The translations under genes were made by a program, and so were the position numbers. A DNA stretch of 10,647 bases, taken from NCBI GenBank assembly GCA_937997955.1, contig CALLDR010000166.1, forward strand, positions 1 to 10,647, in the 5' to 3' direction. This DNA comes from an uncultured Emergencia sp. Its GTDB lineage: Bacteria > Bacillota > Clostridia > Peptostreptococcales > Anaerovoracaceae. Below, in pieces: positions 1-6,399 of the stretch. The notes below the pieces were generated by a model. That model did no database searches, was not told the DNA's origin, and worked only from the letters and a program-made list of their open reading frames with translations. Every line of letters starts with the position of its first letter. Within the stretch, counting starts at the first letter, position 1.

Positions 1-4
1 CTCT

Positions 5-33
5 ATTTTATCAAAGTGAACAACCTATTACAA
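5..33 (-). promoter_or_regulatory. Candidate promoter reading left out of the window
   Basis: On the minus strand a -35 like TTGTAA (28-33) lies 17 bp from a -10 like TAAAAT (5-10). The -10 is preceded by TGA, giving an extended -10. Transcription would start just beyond the left edge and serve a gene outside the window. This is a sequence match only, and the region is AT-rich, so chance matches are possible. Confidence 0.4.
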
Positions 34-70
34 CTTTAGTATATCAGAACACTTCTTTGCATTTCAGATG

Positions 71-202
71 TTAATTGTGCATTTTTTTATAAATATCGAC
101 ATATTTCGCGAGGACGGCGGCGCGTTTCCTTTGACACAGGCCAAGAAATTTGGAAAGAGCTCCGCCTCTTAGAACAAATTTACCAAAAGGCAGGAAATGC
201 AT
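71..202 (-). CDS. Small basic 43-residue ORF, function unknown
   Basis: A minus-strand ATG at 202 opens a 43-codon frame ending in TAA at 71-73. It begins MHFLPFGKFVLRGG and ends VDIYKKMHN, with a basic middle (LCQRKRAAVLAKY). It starts only 6 nt after the stop codon of the upstream fibronectin-III-like gene, which fits translational coupling in one operon. Against it, the upstream Shine-Dalgarno is poor (an AAG in TTTAAGTCAAA) and the frame is short. There is no clear membrane segment or signal peptide. It could be a small operon-encoded protein, the remnant of a longer gene, or a chance frame. I do not recognise a family. Confidence 0.35.
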   Translation of the reverse strand: MHFLPFGKFVLRGGALSKFLGLCQRKRAAVLAKYVDIYKKMHN

Positions 203-208
203 TTTGAC

Positions 209-1012
209 TTAAATCTGTTGATTCTTGTCAAAACTTACATTTCCATATTTTCCGTCGTAGAGACACGGAAGGTTCCACTCCAGCCTCGATTCGGTTCCCA
301 GCGTGAGGACCTCGCCAGCCGCTGCTTTCAGATAGACGGTACCTCCTGGAGCCACCTTTATGCTGCCGCTTTCAGCGTAGGTCATGCCATCTGTGCCAAG
401 GCCGGTTACCTTCAGTTCTGTCCTCCGCTGTTCCAAGGCCTTCCCGCTGATCCAGGACTGCATCAGTTCCAGCGTTCCCAGCTCCTCGTCTTTCCCTTCG
501 CCTTCACAGAAGAATTCCGCGTCAAAGCCCGGTGCGTCCATGGTAATCTGGAAGAGGACTTCTTTCTCTCCGGTCTGCGTTACAATGACCGCGGCAGCGG
601 TCGGCCTGTAATACGCGGCCTTCTTTTTGCTGATCCCTGTCAGCTTGCCTTTGATGATCTTTCCCTTATACGTCACATATGGGCGTGCTTTATAATAATA
701 GGTCTTTCCCGGTTTTACCGTCTTATCTTCATATTCGGTTCCGGCCTCTGAACTCTGCTTTACTTTCGCGATCTGCTTAAACGTTCCTTTCGCGCTGCTG
801 GCGCGATAGATCAAAACGCCTTCCGCCTGATCAAGGGCATACCAATGCAGAGAAATGCAGTCAGCGGTTGCCGTGTAAGCGGAAAAGCCCCGCAGGGTCT
901 CCGTAACAGCAGGCGCTTTCTGTTTGGATGCGGAAGCTCCCAGAGCTGCCTGCGGCAGGAAAACTGCGGCTATCAGCAGCGCCAGAACTGCCGTGAATAC
1001 TTTCTTTTTCAT
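209..1012 (-). CDS. Secreted fibronectin type III-like protein (267 aa)
   Basis: The start has a typical secretory signal (MKKKVF, then a hydrophobic core to about residue 24, ALGA-type cleavage), so the protein is exported. Residues about 45-130 look like one fibronectin type III-like beta-sandwich: the stretch HWYALDQAEGVLIYR and the later KTYYYKARPY match the tryptophan strand and the YYYKV strand of bacterial cell-surface Fn3 domains. Residues about 137-267 form an unrecognised C-terminal domain shared with the neighbouring gene at 1024-2154 (TDGMTYAES then GSIKVAPGGTVYLKA here, against LDGISYQKMP then DSIVLQPGASVYLKF there). The ATG at 1012 has AGGAGA 7 nt upstream, and that site overlaps the neighbour's stop codon, so the two are translated from one mRNA. 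No catalytic residues or sortase motif are visible. Its role is unknown; surface binding is the usual job of such domains. Confidence 0.8.
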   Translation of the reverse strand: MKKKVFTAVLALLIAAVFLPQAALGASASKQKAPAVTETLRGFSAYTATADCISLHWYALDQAEGVLIYRASSAKGTFKQIAKVKQSSEAGTEYEDKTVKPGKTYYYKARPYVTYKGKIIKGKLTGISKKKAAYYRPTAAAVIVTQTGEKEVLFQITMDAPGFDAEFFCEGEGKDEELGTLELMQSWISGKALEQRRTELKVTGLGTDGMTYAESGSIKVAPGGTVYLKAAAGEVLTLGTESRLEWNLPCLYDGKYGNVSFDKNQQI

Positions 1013-1023
1013 ATCGGTCTCTC

Positions 1024-2154
1024 CTAATAATCATAACTAAAACGCGGCGTATCTGTTGTGCTGAGCAAGATGGCTCCAGCTTCAACGCGATACCCGTTAT
1101 ACGCCATATCCAGAGTCACAGTTCCATCCCTGTAATAGGTGACCGGATCTTCCGACTGAAATTTCAGATAGACCGAAGCCCCCGGCTGCAGCACGATAGA
1201 GTCAGGCATTTTTTGATAAGATATGCCGTCCAGAGAATAGCTGTCCAGCGTTACCGGAGTCTGGCTGGTCCAGTAAGAGCCGCCCTCCGTCTTTTCACCA
1301 CGATAGAAATACTCGAAGAACCCGAACTCGTCTTCGCCGCTGCGGTAGATGGTTGCCGGCGCGTTGGTATCCTTGGAGGACAGCTTGTATAGAAAGGTAT
1401 CTCGTTGAATACCCGCCTGATTCAGATCTTCTACCGAGATGTTCAGATAAGGGTCGTACACGCTGCAGCTTTTCACATCGCTCCACTGGCTGGCATACGT
1501 CTTTCCGTTGACCTTCTTGTACGCTTTCGCCTTATAATAGTACGTTCCGGCAAAGGCTACGTCCTGATCGATGAAAGAACTCGTTTCCTCATTATACTCT
1601 GCGATTTTACTGTACGATCCATCCCCGCTGTCGCTGCGATAGAGAACGATCCGGTCCGCGCCGCTGCTGAGGATATGAATCTCTACTTCCTCCGAAGAAT
1701 ACGGCCACACAGAAACATATGGCTTCACTGCGCCGGAGTTGGCCGTAACCCACCCAGTCTGGCTGTATACACGCTTACCGTTCTGATACTTATACGCGAA
1801 GACTTCGTATTCATAGATCGTATCGCGTTTGCACTTCGTATCCTTATAGCCGGATGCCGTGCCGTTTTTTATGGTCTTGACTTTCTTGAAGTTTTTCTCG
1901 AACTGGCCTTCACTTCTGTAGACAACATAGCCCTTCGCGCCTTTGACCGCCTTCCATTTCAGCTGGATCGACGTCCTGCCTGCAGTCTTTGCCGTGACTT
2001 TCGGCGCCGTCAGCTTCCCCATAGGGCCTGGATTTACATCTCCGCGATAGGATGCGCCCGCAAAGGCTGCGTCGGGAACTGCCGCTGCAATCAGAACCAG
2101 TGCCAATGCCAGTACTAACACTGTACTTACGTATTTCACATATGATTTTTTCAT
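1024..2154 (-). CDS. Secreted protein with two fibronectin type III-like domains (376 aa)
   Basis: The protein begins with a signal peptide (MKKSYVKYV, long Leu/Ala/Val core, AFA-GA cleavage near residue 32). Two Fn3-like domains follow: about 48-140 (KLTAPKVTAK, then LKWKAVKGAKGYVVYR, then YEYEVFAY) and about 145-233 (DRIVLYRSDSGDGSYSKI, then TYYYKAKAYKKVNGKTY). Residues about 235-376 are a third region that also ends the downstream paralogue. The first domain carries the classic 'W-x-x-V-x-G-A-x-G-Y-x-V-Y-R' signature of Clostridia surface proteins. The ATG at 2154 has an AAAGGGG-type ribosome binding site about 8 nt upstream, and a candidate promoter sits just before it. Eleven bases separate it from the next gene, so they form a bicistronic unit. 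I see no cell-wall sorting signal, so it is likely secreted or non-covalently bound. Confidence 0.82.
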   Translation of the reverse strand: MKKSYVKYVSTVLVLALALVLIAAAVPDAAFAGASYRGDVNPGPMGKLTAPKVTAKTAGRTSIQLKWKAVKGAKGYVVYRSEGQFEKNFKKVKTIKNGTASGYKDTKCKRDTIYEYEVFAYKYQNGKRVYSQTGWVTANSGAVKPYVSVWPYSSEEVEIHILSSGADRIVLYRSDSGDGSYSKIAEYNEETSSFIDQDVAFAGTYYYKAKAYKKVNGKTYASQWSDVKSCSVYDPYLNISVEDLNQAGIQRDTFLYKLSSKDTNAPATIYRSGEDEFGFFEYFYRGEKTEGGSYWTSQTPVTLDSYSLDGISYQKMPDSIVLQPGASVYLKFQSEDPVTYYRDGTVTLDMAYNGYRVEAGAILLSTTDTPRFSYDY

Positions 2155-2193
2155 CCGTCATACCCCTTTCCGGTCCTCTGTTATGATATGTCC

Positions 2194-2222
2194 AGTTTAC
2201 CACATAGATAGGCAGTGCACAA
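2194..2222 (-). promoter_or_regulatory. Candidate promoter of the fibronectin-III-like pair
   Basis: On the minus strand a weak -35 (TTGTGC, 2217-2222) is 17 bp from TAAACT (2194-2199). The -10 is preceded by TGG, an extended -10. It would give a leader of about 33 nt before the ATG at 2154. The spacing is ideal but the hexamers are imperfect. Confidence 0.38.
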
Positions 2223-2276
2223 CAAATTATGCCGTATCGTCGCCATGGAAAAGCATCCCGCTGATCCCTTTCTTCA

Positions 2277-2762
2277 TCATTGAACAACCGACGCAAGGTT
2301 TTCAAAACTCTTCTTCATCCTTCCTTGCAGAGCTTCTCTTCTCTCTGTCAGTTCTTCCTCCGATGCAAGGTATTCAGATTCCGGCTCAAGCCCTGGAAAA
2401 TACACGGAATAACAGATGGAGTAATGAAGGTCTATCATTTCCATATAGTTGGTCACAATATCGCTCAGATACATCAGATTGATTTCTGCTCTGGCAACGC
2501 GTTCATACTCTTCCCTGATCAATTGCCAATCCGAGTAATCCATCATCGCTTCCGCATAACGTTTATTGAGCGTTTCAAAGGACACTTCTTTCCCTGAGAG
2601 CAACTTACCCATCTCCTGATCAAGCTCATCATATGCTTCTTCTGCTGCCTGCAGCCTCGTTCGATATTCTCTGGAAAGCTTATCTTTACAGTCAATGTAG
2701 AACAGCCCCACGGTAATCAAAATAATCAGCAATATTCCTATTCCAGTTTTCCATGCTTTCAC
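2277..2762 (-). CDS. Membrane-anchored helical protein, copy 2 (161 aa)
   Basis: A single hydrophobic segment (about residues 7-23, IGILLIILITVGLFYI) follows a short basic start, predicting an N-terminal anchor with the rest outside the cell. The remainder is charged and mostly helical (EAYDELDQEMGKLL, then EEYERVARAEINL, then ASEEELTERREALQ). It is a paralogue of the protein at 5913-6386: DQxMxxLLxGxxxxFxTL, YxxW, SDIVT and SVYF fall in the same order and near the same residue numbers in both. The start is GTG at 2762, chosen because GGAGG lies 9 nt upstream. That site overlaps the stop of an open frame just before it. No known family is recognised. The protein may be a small extracytoplasmic partner of the other surface proteins in the block, but that is inference. 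Confidence 0.72.
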   Translation of the reverse strand: MKAWKTGIGILLIILITVGLFYIDCKDKLSREYRTRLQAAEEAYDELDQEMGKLLSGKEVSFETLNKRYAEAMMDYSDWQLIREEYERVARAEINLMYLSDIVTNYMEMIDLHYSICYSVYFPGLEPESEYLASEEELTERREALQGRMKKSFENLASVVQ

Positions 2763-2768
2763 AGCAGT

Positions 2769-2905
2769 TTACCTCCATTCATTCATCAGAAGCACTAAAT
2801 GCATCGTACCTATAATGGATTCGCCTGGTAAAATTGTTACATCCACGTTTCCATTAATTCTTTCTTTGACGCCAGACGCTCCGATTTCGATTTTCCATTT
2901 TTTCT
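2769..2905 (-). pseudogene. Open stretch after the 2906-3718 gene: possible lost C-terminus or gene remnant
   Basis: Between two genes on the minus strand one frame stays open for about 45 codons to a TAA at 2769-2771. It encodes WKIEIGASGVKERINGN, then VDVTILPGESIIG, and ends MNEWR. It lacks a start codon near its beginning and is open back into the 3' end of the upstream gene in the -1 frame. Its TAA overlaps the GGAGG of the next gene, as expected for a true gene end in a tight operon. It could be the original C-terminus of the upstream protein, cut off by an indel near an A-rich run (about 2895-2905), or a fragment of a lost gene. A frame this short can also be open by chance. Confidence 0.3.
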
Positions 2906-3718
2906 TTATTGCATCAATGTGACAGAAACGCTGTCTCCTCCTTCTCCGATCTTTATTCTGAAATTTCCCTTGTAGGTCATATCGAATGTGTCAGACTGCT
3001 TTGGCGCGTTAACAGGGTTTGATTCCAGAGCCTTGGCATCAAAGGCTACAATAATTTCGTCTGACGTATGGCTGAGTACACGATACATCGCCGCGTTTTC
3101 ATAGAAGGCGAGCAGTTCATCGGCCAAGGCGGCCTTATCAGACCTTTTCTGCCCTTCGGGCGCGTATACCTTATACGGTCTTCCCTCTTCCATCATTGCG
3201 GTGTTATACATGATATCCTGCCAGTTTTCATCCCGAATGACCGCAGGAAAGAGAATCTGCCAATTCTCTTCTTCCCCGTCTTCTATCATGATCCCGCCGT
3301 CACGAAGCAAATAGGAGTGCTTGCCTTTCTTCACGGGGAACTCCTCCTGCACCGCGTACAGTTCCAAGTACGACAGCCCGCTCTGGTTCTTTACCGTGAT
3401 CAAATAGCGCTCTGATTCGTCCGCCCATTTCCCCAAACAGCGGATATCCTCAACCTTCGGCTGTTCTTTGATCAGGTCAAGCAGCCTTTTGGTGTCAGTG
3501 TCTGTGCAGAAATAATAGTCCGGCGGACTGATCAGTTCATAGTGTTTTAGAGGAATGTGGAGGATTTCTCCAATCAGAAATCCTCCATAACTAATCTCAC
3601 TCCGTTTATACAACGACGTGGGTTGCGTAAAGCAAGGAATAATATACACGACAAAGCACAGTAGCATCGCTGCTGCGAACAATGAGATCATACATCGTTT
3701 TCGTAGCTTTTCAGACAT
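2906..3718 (-). CDS. Membrane-anchored extracytoplasmic protein, unknown function (270 aa)
   Basis: The start is placed at the ATG at 3718 (MSEKLRKRC), which has AAAGGAGA 4-5 nt upstream. The frame is open further back to 3853, but that extension overlaps a degraded neighbour gene and has no ribosome site. Residues about 9-28 (CMISLFAAAMLLCFVVYIIP) form one transmembrane anchor after a basic stretch, so the bulk is probably outside the membrane. The ectodomain is mixed alpha/beta in appearance, with the acidic stretch GGIMIEDGEEENWQIL and a beta-like end (TFDMTYKGNFRIKIG). I do not recognise a family and see no catalytic motif. The 3' end is followed by an open stretch in the -1 frame, so this protein may be slightly shortened. 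It lies in the minus-strand block between a decayed PGTYYV-family copy and the helical membrane-anchored gene. Confidence 0.68.
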   Translation of the reverse strand: MSEKLRKRCMISLFAAAMLLCFVVYIIPCFTQPTSLYKRSEISYGGFLIGEILHIPLKHYELISPPDYYFCTDTDTKRLLDLIKEQPKVEDIRCLGKWADESERYLITVKNQSGLSYLELYAVQEEFPVKKGKHSYLLRDGGIMIEDGEEENWQILFPAVIRDENWQDIMYNTAMMEEGRPYKVYAPEGQKRSDKAALADELLAFYENAAMYRVLSHTSDEIIVAFDAKALESNPVNAPKQSDTFDMTYKGNFRIKIGEGGDSVSVTLMQ

Positions 3719-3734
3719 AACATCTCCTTTGTGT

Positions 3735-3950
3735 TCAATTCTGTACAAGCTGTGGTATTCCAAAGTAAAAGTATCTGTCGCATCTGTTGTATAGATCCCC
3801 ACCTTCTTCAAAGTCCCACCATGCTTTAAGATTATGGCCGATGTCAGCTTCATTCACAGGAGAGCTTAATGCTGCGTCGCAATAGACACCAAGTCTGACA
3901 TGTTCCATACCCAAATCATCCTCGACAAATTGAAACAGCATCATTGGTTC
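3735..3950 (-). pseudogene. Degraded third copy of the PGTYYV family
   Basis: This minus-strand stretch encodes about 70 residues that align with residues 88-155 of the intact protein just upstream (3997-4884). EPMMLFQFV matches EPTVVMQYV, GVYCDAALSSPVNEAD matches GIYRDENLTEIVNEVD, and GHNLKAWWDFEEG matches GYNLKAGYAFEEG. It has no matching N-terminal anchor, no fitting start codon with a ribosome site, and it stops before the PGTYY strand. It lies 46 nt after the end of its intact relative, so it is most simply the remnant of a tandem duplication. The frame upstream to 4028 overlaps the intact gene and is not homologous. No function is expected. Confidence 0.68.
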
Positions 3951-3996
3951 ACCGGCACAGCAGTTCCTCGGAAAGTTGTGCTCTGCATCATATATG

Positions 3997-4884
3997 TCAT
4001 ATACTTCTATACAAAATATACGAAGCATTTAGCACCTCTGTTGCCGGAGCTATATCCAGTTCTTTCACAATCTTTATATAATAAGTTCCTTTTTCCGATA
4101 GCTTTGCGCTATATATACCTCCTCGGTATCCGTTGATCTTCCCTTTCCTTTTTCTCGCCAGTGCTTGGATCACATTCTTATCCTTATCACACAGCTGTAA
4201 GTCTTCCTCATAACTATCGCTGACGACTTCTACTTCATGCGGTGCTTCTGCAACTACCTTAAAGTACACGGCCTGTTCTTTCTCACAGATAAAGAAATGC
4301 AGCACTTGGTTTTCTTCCAGATCGTATTCTTCCTTCTTCACAGCAAATTGGCTGCGGTAAAGAAAATCAAAGTTCTCCTTGGGGTTCTTCGTATAAACGC
4401 CAATATAATAGGTTCCGGGTTCCAGCGGCTGCACAATCATCTTTTGATACTTCGGATAATCTTCCAATTTTGCACCTTCTTCGAAGGCATATCCTGCTTT
4501 TAGATTATATCCCTGGTCGACTTCATTGACGATCTCCGTCAGATTTTCATCTCGATAAATTCCATAGTACATGTGTTTTTGATCGTGGCTGTCTGTAACA
4601 TACTGCATGACTACGGTCGGCTCTATTATGACCAGCCTCTTTCGGAAACCGTATTTTCCATACGATATCCTCTGCTTTTCGGAAAAGCTGATTACTTTAT
4701 CAAGACTGTATCCGTCACAGTCCGCTTCAGCCAACACAGGGGTCAGCGCTTCACAGTCGACCACGTTCTCTGGAATACGGGAATCCTGATATAGCTTGTA
4801 CCCAGCGAAAGAGGCCGCCAGAATAATCAAAATCGCAGAAAAAACGATCAATTCTTTTTTACTGATATACTTCATCTTTAACAT
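3997..4884 (-). CDS. Membrane-anchored PGTYYV-family protein with two beta-sandwich-like domains (295 aa)
   Basis: An N-terminal anchor (residues about 11-32, ELIVFSAILIILAASFAGYK) precedes an extracytoplasmic region. Domain one (about 60-182) contains KYGFRKR, YYGIYRDENLTEIVNEVD and LEPGTYYIGVYT. Domain two (about 188-275) contains LHFFICEKEQAVYFKV, LQLCDKDKNVI and SEKGTYYIKIV. The 'vxF.v..., lYD.dgn.i, l..GtYYikv' pattern of domain two resembles bacterial pre-peptidase C-terminal (PPC)-like beta-sandwiches. This is a pattern resemblance, not a proven match. Relatives sit on both sides: a short copy at 4994-5533 and a broken one at 3735-3950. Two ATGs are possible: 4884 (AAGGG 6 nt upstream) and 4875 (AAGGG 9 nt upstream). 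The second gives MKYISKKEL, closer to the paralogue's start. Role unknown. Confidence 0.72.
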   Translation of the reverse strand: MLKMKYISKKELIVFSAILIILAASFAGYKLYQDSRIPENVVDCEALTPVLAEADCDGYSLDKVISFSEKQRISYGKYGFRKRLVIIEPTVVMQYVTDSHDQKHMYYGIYRDENLTEIVNEVDQGYNLKAGYAFEEGAKLEDYPKYQKMIVQPLEPGTYYIGVYTKNPKENFDFLYRSQFAVKKEEYDLEENQVLHFFICEKEQAVYFKVVAEAPHEVEVVSDSYEEDLQLCDKDKNVIQALARKRKGKINGYRGGIYSAKLSEKGTYYIKIVKELDIAPATEVLNASYILYRSI

Positions 4885-4910
4885 CCCTTTCCCTTAAATA
4901 AAACCTTTTA

Positions 4911-4935
4911 CAGGGAATGGCGAAGCCATTCCCTG
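4911..4935 (-). terminator. Strong hairpin, probable terminator after the 4994-5533 gene
   Basis: CAGGGAATGGC (4911-4921) is a perfect inverted repeat with 4925-4935, giving an 11-bp stem and a 3-nt loop. Read on the minus strand, the stem is followed by TAAAAGGTTTTATTT, which is U-rich but interrupted. On the plus strand no T run follows. It lies between the short and long PGTYYV genes and ends about 26 nt before the latter's start. It could therefore terminate, attenuate, or stabilise an mRNA end. Confidence 0.55.
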
Positions 4936-4993
4936 ATAAGATTACATGAACCTTTATTGTACTTGTAATTTAGCAAAATAATCAGCACTATTT

Positions 4994-5533
4994 CTAATAA
5001 TTTGGCTCAATATAATACCGCAGGAACAAAATTTTAAAAGTGTCCCAAAAATGGTTCGTATATACTGCCACATAATATGTTCCGGGGTCAAGTTCTGCTT
5101 CAATCCCGACTTCAGGTTCATCGATATCAAGTATCGTATCCTGTGCGATAGCTTTATCCATCTCAGCCTGCAGATCGATTTCTTTTATGGGATTTGTCAG
5201 CCCTTTGTCGCGGTATATTCCATACTTCAACCCGTTGTACGGCGTTGCAGAAGGCAGATCCCGTTCCAGGCAAAGGCCAACAAACGAAGTCTTATCAAAG
5301 CTCACCTTCCGACGAAACCCGTACTTAGTCAACGAAAGAAAGTTTTTTTGGCTCAAATCCAAGCAGGTCTCTATGCTCCCATATGGAACCGGTACAATTC
5401 CCTGCTCAAAATCAGCTTTAACCGGCTCCACCGCACTTCCCTTATCCTCAAAATAATCAAATGATAAGAATACGGCTGTGAAAAACAATATGATCATCAG
5501 GCCAGCTATCCAGAATCCTTTTTTTCTCGTCAT
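4994..5533 (-). CDS. Membrane-anchored short PGTYYV-family protein (179 aa)
   Basis: After MTRKKG comes a hydrophobic anchor (residues about 7-25, FWIAGLMIILFFTAVFLSF), then one domain that matches domain one of the 295-residue paralogue. TKYGFRRKVSFDKTSF matches GKYGFRKRLVIIEPTVV, GLKYGIYRDKGLTNPIKEID matches YYGIYRDENLTEIVNEVD, and LDPGTYYVAVYTNHFWDTF matches LEPGTYYIGVYTKNPKENF. It ends at IEPNY, so domain two is absent. The codons after the stop hold more stops and no trace of the missing domain, so this may be a natural single-domain form. The start ATG at 5533 has AGAGG about 13 nt upstream, rather distant. A strong hairpin follows the gene. The protein is presumed extracytoplasmic; its partner is unknown. 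Confidence 0.7.
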   Translation of the reverse strand: MTRKKGFWIAGLMIILFFTAVFLSFDYFEDKGSAVEPVKADFEQGIVPVPYGSIETCLDLSQKNFLSLTKYGFRRKVSFDKTSFVGLCLERDLPSATPYNGLKYGIYRDKGLTNPIKEIDLQAEMDKAIAQDTILDIDEPEVGIEAELDPGTYYVAVYTNHFWDTFKILFLRYYIEPNY

Positions 5534-5610
5534 TTGCTGTCATTTTCCTCTCTCATCCCTCAACCTATATCACATATTTTATCAAGGGTTTTGAATTTTT
5601 CTATAATCGT

Positions 5611-5892
5611 TTAGTACAGCTGTGTTTGTAACACCTGCACCTGAACCGCTTCAGAACCAGTAAGCTCTAAAGTCAAAGCATCGCCATTTTCAGCCAGCAC
5701 AGAATGTTCTTCTTTTAGCTTTTCAATGCTTTCATCGTTTTTTGCGATAACGATATATGCATCCGTATCCGTTTCTGCATAGACAGCGCTCGTGTTCAAA
5801 TACATGCTCGACTGCAATATCATCAATATTGCGATGCAAACGCACGTAAGCTTTCGTAAGCTTCCTTTATCCTCCCATTGATTTCCTGCCAA
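5611..5892 (-). pseudogene. Signal peptide plus I9-like propeptide, remnant of a subtilisin-type (S8) protease
   Basis: The frame holds a hydrophobic export signal (LRKLTCVCIAILMILQSSMY to AVYAETD, about residues 12-40). It then has AYIVIAKNDESIEKLKEEH and GDALTLELTGSEAVQVQVL. In S8 proteases the inhibitor-like I9 propeptide has this 'YIV-x-x-K...KL...LTANLT-x-x-EA' form directly after the signal. Here the frame stops at LQTQLY, before any catalytic Asp, His or Ser region, and none appears in the other frames of the next 77 bases. The only upstream start in frame is a TTG at 5892 without a ribosome site; GGAGG at about 5870-5878 precedes a TTA where a start would be expected. Both ends therefore look damaged. 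An intact stand-alone propeptide-type inhibitor is a less likely reading. Confidence 0.45.
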
Positions 5893-5912
5893 GAAAGTAC
5901 AATTAAAACCTG

Positions 5913-6386
5913 CTATAATAAATCCACTTCCACATACAGGCTCCGGAGCAATTCGTCTGCCTCTTCCAATCTCTGCATCATGTCTTCAGCAGGCTCTCCC
6001 TTATCAAAATACACCTGCTGTACGCAATCGTAGTAGATATCCCGGATCTGTCGATACGCCCGAGCAGGGGCAGTTCTCACATCAGAAACATTGGTATAGA
6101 CCTCATCGGGCAGACGATTTTCTTCACATCTAGGGACATACAGTTTATCCCATTCTATATACGTACTAAAGAAAAACGCATATCCAAAATCGATGGTCTG
6201 AAACTCAGGAGTGTTTCCTTCTATCAGATCCTCTAGTTGATCGTGAAAGTATATGTACTTTATTTTCGCATCCTGAAGGCTCTGATTGTACCTCATATTC
6301 TCTTGGACGTCTTTTACGACGCACAAGGAAAAAATAGCAACCAGAATAAAGATTCCCACAACAAGCTTTTTCCTTGGCCTCTTCAT
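5913..6386 (-). CDS. Membrane-anchored helical protein, copy 1 (157 aa)
   Basis: The basic start MKRPRKK and a hydrophobic run (about residues 8-24, LVVGIFILVAIFSLCVV) predict an N-terminal anchor with an extracytoplasmic remainder. The rest is acidic and helical (FHDQLEDLIEG, then EEADELLRSL at the end). It is a paralogue of the protein at 2277-2762: DQ-x(2)-DLIEGN-x(2)-EFQTI, YIEWDKLY, NVSDVRT and QQVYFDKGEP line up with DQEMGKLLSG, YSDWQLI, LSDIVT and SVYFPGLEP. The ATG at 6386 has GAGAGG 8 nt upstream, overlapping the stop of the gene before it. No known family is recognised. Both copies sit near PGTYYV-family genes, which hints that the two proteins work together, but that is inference. 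Confidence 0.7.
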   Translation of the reverse strand: MKRPRKKLVVGIFILVAIFSLCVVKDVQENMRYNQSLQDAKIKYIYFHDQLEDLIEGNTPEFQTIDFGYAFFFSTYIEWDKLYVPRCEENRLPDEVYTNVSDVRTAPARAYRQIRDIYYDCVQQVYFDKGEPAEDMMQRLEEADELLRSLYVEVDLL

Positions 6387-6399
6387 CTGCTAATCCTCT

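Noticed and set aside
1..70. Possible transposase or gene fragment at the left edge
   Set aside because: No frame of useful length or recognisable motif; only a promoter candidate can be supported.
197..751. 184-codon plus-strand ORF
   Set aside because: Antisense to the signal-peptide-bearing Fn3 gene, with no ribosome site and no recognisable domain.
1405..2118. 237-codon plus-strand ORF
   Set aside because: It is antisense to the clear Fn3 gene at 1024-2154; its translation has no family features and an odd Ile/Arg-rich composition.
2227..2280. 17-codon ORF (MMKKGISGMLFHGDDTA) overlapping the stop of the 2277 gene
   Set aside because: Very short, with no ribosome site; probably chance, though the ATGA overlap drew attention.
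3719..3853. N-terminal extension of the 2906 gene frame
   Set aside because: It overlaps the degraded PGTYYV copy in another frame. AAAGGAGA just before the ATG at 3718 and the basic-plus-hydrophobic start there mark the true start.
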